Source: Symsagittifera roscoffensis
Taxonomy: Eukaryota; Xenacoelomorpha; Acoela; Convolutidae
Length of the DNA stretch: 64,000 bases
Assembly (NCBI RefSeq): GCF_963678635.1
Contig: NC_087066.1
Location: 39,455,223-39,519,222, forward strand
Reading direction: 5' to 3'
Shown one piece after another: positions 60,101 to 64,000 of the stretch. Positions within the stretch are counted from its first letter, which is position 1. The number at the start of each line of letters is the position of its first letter. The position numbers and the translations under genes are program-made. The notes beneath the pieces are model-generated. The model had not been told where the DNA came from. It was given only the letters and a program-made list of their open reading frames with translations, and made no database searches.

Positions 60101-63100
60101 CGCTGCTTAGTTAACCCGCAGCTTGGTAAGCATTGCTGTGAATGGTATAGGACACTAATTAGCACGGTTCAAAAACAGAGGTATCGGTAAGTCCTGATAT
60201 AATGTGAATACTTGATGTATATTCATGAGAACACAGTTCAAGCAGAGCAGAAACAAAAAGAATATCAACGAATTGTATTCGTTTAGGAACATATTCATGC
60301 AAAGAACAAAACCCATGCCATCGGTAGTTCCAAAGAATTAAAATCTGAGCTTTCTTCTGTAACAGCAAACCGCGCTGCTCAGTTATCCCGCAGCTTGGTA
60401 AGCACTGCTGTGAGTCATATAGGACTGTAATTAGCATGCTTCAAAAACAGTGCTATCGGTGAGTCCTGATATGATGCGAATAGTTGATGCACATTCATGA
60501 GAACATGTTTCAAGCAGAGCAGAAACAATTGGAAAATTAACCAATTGTATTCATTTAGGAATATATTAATGCAAAGAACAAAACCCATGCCATCGGTAGT
60601 TCCAAAGAAATATAATCTGAGCTTTCTAATTTAACAGCAAACCGCGCTGCTCATTTAAACCGCAGCTTGGTAAGCACTGCTGTGAGTCATATAGGACAGT
60701 AATTAGCATGGTTCAAAAACAGTGCTAGCGGTAAGTCCTGATTTAAAGTGAATACTTAATGTATAAGCATGAGAATACGTTTCAAGCAGAGCAGAAACAA
60801 TAAGATTATCAACCAATTGTATTCATTTAGGAACATATTAATGCAAAGAAAGAACACATGCCATCGGTAGTTACAAAAAAAACTATAACCTGAGCTTTCT
60901 TCTGTAACAGCAAACCGCGCTGCTCAGTTAACTCGCAGCTTGGTAAGCATTGCTGTGAATGGTATACGTTAGTAATTAGCACGGTTCAAAAACAGAGCTA
61001 TCGGTAAAACCTGATATAATGTGAATACGTGATGTACATTCATGAGAACACAGATCAAGCAGAGCAGAAACAATAAGAATAACAACCAATTGTATTCATT
61101 TAGGAACATATTAATGCAAAGAACAAATCCCATGCCATCGGTAGTTCCAAAGAATTATAACCTGAGCTTTCTTCTTTAACAGCAAACCGCGCTGCTTAGT
61201 TAACCCGCAGATTGGTAAGCATTGCTGTGAATGGTATAGGACACTAATTAGCACGGTTCAAAAACAGAGGTATCGGTAAGTCCTGATATAATGTGAATAC
61301 TTGATGTATATTCATGAGAACACAGTTCAAGCAGAGCAGAAACAAAAAGAATATCAACGAATTGTATTGATATAGGAACATTTTAATGCAAAGAACAAAA
61401 CCCATGCCATCGGTAGTTCCAAAGAATTAAAATCTGAGCTTTCATCTGTAACAGCAAACCGCGCTGCTCAGTTAACCCGCAGCTTGGTAAGCATTGCTGT
61501 GAATGGTATAGGACACTAATTAGCACGGTTCAAAAACAGTGCTATCGGTTAGTCCTGATTTAAAGTGAATACTTAATGTATAAGCATGAGAATACGTTTC
61601 AAGCAGAGCAGAAACAATAAGAATATCAAACAATTGTATTCATTTAGGAACATATTAATGCAAAGAACAAATCCCATGCCATCGGTAGTTCCAAAGAATT
61701 AGAACCTGAGCTTTCTTCTGTAACCGCAAACCGCGCTGCTCAGTTAACCCGCAGCTTGGTAAGCATTGCTGTGAATGGTATAGGACACTAATTAGCACGG
61801 TTCAAAAACAGCTATCGGTAAGTCCTGATATAATGTGAAAACTTGATGTATATTCATGAGAACCCAATTCAAGCAGAGCAGAAACAAAAAGAATATCAAC
61901 CAATTGTATTCATTTAGGAACATATTAATGCAAAGAACAAAACCCATGCCATCGGTACTTCCAAAGATTTATAAACTGAGCTTTCTTCTGTAACAGCAAA
62001 CCGCGCTGCTTAGTTAACCCGCAGCTTGGTAAGCATTGCTATGAATGGTATAGGACACTAATTAGCACGGTTCAAAAACAGAGCTATCGGTAAGTCCTGA
62101 AATAATGTGAAAATTTGATGTATATTCATGAGAACACAGTTCAAGCAGAGCAGAAACAATAAGAATATCAACGAATTGTATTCATTTAGGAACATTTTAA
62201 TGCAAAGAACAAAACCCATGCCATCGGTAGTTCCAAAGAGTTTAAAACTGAGCTTTCTTCTGTAACAGCAAACCGCGCTGCTCAATTAACTCGCACCTTG
62301 GTAAGCACTGCTGTGAATGGTATAGAACAATAATTAGCACGGTTCAATAACAGAGCTATCGGTAAGTCCTGATATAATGTGAAAACTTGACGTATTTCCA
62401 TGAGAACACAGTTCAAGCAGAGCAGAAACAATAAGAATATCAAACAATTGTATTCATTTAGGAACATATTAATGCAAAGAACAAAACCCATGCCATCGGT
62501 AGTTCCAAAGAATTATAAACTGAGCTTTCTTCTGTAACAGCAAACCGCGCTGCTTAGTTAACACGCAGCTTGGTAAACATAGCTATGAATGATATAGGAC
62601 ACTAATTAGCACGGTTCAAACAGAGCTATCGGTAAGTCCTGATATAATGTGAAAACTTAATGTATTTCCATGAGAACACAAAGCAAGCAGAGCAAAAACA
62701 ATAAGAATATCAACCAATTGTATTCATTTAGGAACATATTAATGCAAAGAACAAAACCCATGCCATCGGTAGTTCCAAAGAATTATAAACTGAGCTTTGT
62801 TCTGTAACAGCAAACCGCGCTGCTTAGTTAACCCGCAGCTTGGTAAGCACTGCTATGAATGGTATAGGACACTGATTAGCACGGCTCAAAAATAGAGCAT
62901 CGGTAAGTCCTGATATAATGTGGATAATTGATGTATATTCATGAGAACACAGTTCGAGCAGAGCAGAATTAATTAGAATAAAAACCAATCTTATTCATAT
63001 AGGAACATATTAATGCAAAGAACAAAACCCATGCCATCGGTAGTTACAAAAAAAACTATAATCAGAGCTTTCTTCTGTAACAGCAAACCGCGCTGCTCAG

Positions 63101-64000
63101 TTAACTCGCAGCTTGGAAAGCATTGCTATGAATGGTATAGGACACTGATTAGCACGGCTCAAAAACAGAGCAATCGGTAAGTCCTGATATAATGTGGATA
63201 ATTGATGTAGATTCATGAGATCACAGTTCGAGCAGAGCAGAATTAATTAGAATAACAACCAATCTTATTCATATAGGAACATATTAATGCAAAGAACAAA
63301 ACCCATGCCATCAGTAGTTCTAAAGAATTATAAACTGAGCTTTCTTCTGTAACAGCAAACAGCGTTGCTTAGTTAACCCGCAGCTTGGTAAGCATTGCTA
63401 TGAATGGTATAGGACACTAATTAGCACGGTTCAAAAACAGAGCTATCGGTATGTCCTGATATAATGTGAATACTTGATGTATTTACATGAGAACACAGTT
63501 CAAGCAGAGCAGAAACAATAAGAATATCAACCAATTTTATTCATTTAGGAACATATAAATGCACAAAAAAACTCATGCCATCGGTAGTTACAAAAAAACT
63601 ATAATCAGAGCTTTCTTCTGTAACAGCAAACCGCGCTGCTCAGTTAACTCGCAGCTTGGTAAGCATTGCTATGAATGGTAAAGGACACTAATTAGCACGG
63701 TTCAAAAACAGAGCAATCGGTAAGTCCTGATATAATGTGGACAATTGCTGTATATTTATGAGAACAAAGTTCGAGCAGAGCAGAATTAATTCGAATAACA
63801 ACCAATCTTATTCATAAAGGAACATATTAATGCAAAGAACCAAACCCATGCCATCGGTAGTTCCAAAGAAATATAAACTGAGCTTTCTTCTGTAACAGCA
63901 AACAGCGCTGCTTAGTTAACCCGCAGCTGGGTAAATATTGCTATGAATGGTATAGGACACTAATTAGCACGGTTCAAAAACAGAGCTATCGATATGTCCT
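57190..64000. repeat. Satellite segmental duplication, copy 2, with extra 5-mer
   Basis: Repeats copy 1 with very few differences. An extra unit of about 1,362 bp (58279 to 59641) shifts the offset to about 7,072 bp for the rest; 53929 pairs with 61003 and the window end pairs with 56928. The copy lacks only its last about 260 bp at the window edge. Confidence 0.85.

Larger units (their letters stand above)
14369..64000 (-). other. Presumed GID8 intron, at least 49.6 kb, not closed in the window
   Basis: The exon at 14368 begins mid-LisH and needs an upstream exon. No GID8 coding sequence was found in the 42 bp before the satellite, and no open frame in the satellite resembles GID8. The intron therefore runs past the window end, unless the gene is truncated. 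Confidence 0.6.
14411..64000. repeat. Tandem satellite array, monomer about 272 bp, about 180 copies
   Basis: Head-to-tail copies in a single orientation, without any unrelated insertion seen. Conserved boxes in order: GCCATCGGTAGTTCC, CAGCAAACCGCGCTGCT, CCGCAGCTTGGTAAGCA, GGTTCAAAAACAG, GCAGAGCAGAAACAA, TTCATTTAGGAACATATTAA. Repeat length is mostly 271-274 bp. The first unit (14411-14507) is internally deleted. Three main variants: one with GGTGAGTCC, TGCACATTCATGAG and the hairpin CAATTGG..CCAATTG; one with GTCCTGATTTAAAGTG and TGTATAAGCATGAG; one with TGAATGGTATAGGACAC, CAGAGCTATCGG and TGTATATTCATGAG. The variants alternate to build higher-order repeats. The array runs off the right edge. 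Not similar to any satellite I know by name. Confidence 0.98.

Noticed and set aside
14411-64000. CRISPR array
   Set aside because: Repeats of 272 bp follow one another without unique spacers, and the context is eukaryotic. It is satellite DNA.
14411-64000. Tandem rRNA, 5S or snRNA gene cluster
   Set aside because: No recognisable 5S internal control region, snRNA Sm site context or rRNA sequence in the monomer.
14411-64000. Hammerhead ribozyme in the satellite, as in some animal satellites
   Set aside because: The CTGATATAATGCGAAT segment looks vaguely similar, but the CUGANGA core and GAAA element are not both present.
14411-64000. CENP-B box marking a centromere
   Set aside because: No segment matching the core TTCG....A..CGGGA was seen, so centromere identity cannot be claimed.
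14411-64000. Repeated minus-strand ORFs of 60-98 aa and plus-strand ORFs of 62-79 aa as genes
   Set aside because: The same satellite sequence is read in several frames, most monomers break the frames, and no protein family is recognised.

Overview
The window is nuclear DNA from an AT-rich eukaryote, most likely an invertebrate animal. Two genes show this: a mitochondrial-type ISCU iron-sulfur scaffold and a GID8/TWA1 gene split by introns with GT..AG borders. The species cannot be named from the sequence. Both genes lie on the minus strand, GID8 upstream and ISCU about 0.6 kb downstream.

Layout. (1) 177-644: intact, uninterrupted 155-aa ISCU ORF. A strong 3' splice acceptor lies 7 nt before its ATG. 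(2) 1256-14368: four GID8 exons rebuilt by hand (14368-14255, 3741-3656, 1940-1746, 1453-1256). The joined reading frame is clean and runs from the middle of the LisH motif to the stop. The N-terminal exon or exons are absent. (3) 3742-14254: a 10.5-kb GID8 intron full of decayed repeats: tRNA-like SINE heads, a 220-bp palindrome, dispersed repeat copies and old short tandem arrays. No gene is recognised there. (4) About 14411-64000: one unbroken tandem satellite with a monomer of about 272 bp, roughly 180 copies, all in one orientation, running off the window.

The striking structure is the satellite. It begins about 40 bp from the splice acceptor of a GID8 exon, and no first GID8 exon is seen on the near side. 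If the gene is intact, one GID8 intron holds at least 49.6 kb of satellite. The array has nested higher-order repeats of 3, 4, 5 and 6 monomers. It also contains a recent 5,711-bp segmental duplication with an identifiable junction at 57189/57190, and variant blocks shared at distances of 18-30 kb. Each monomer carries strong splice-like signals on the plus strand, antisense to GID8.

The two genes have no known shared pathway: ISCU builds Fe-S clusters in mitochondria, GID8 is a subunit of the CTLH E3 ubiquitin ligase. Same-strand proximity and the acceptor before the ISCU ATG leave a 5'-UTR intron or trans-spliced co-transcription open. All comparisons were made by eye.
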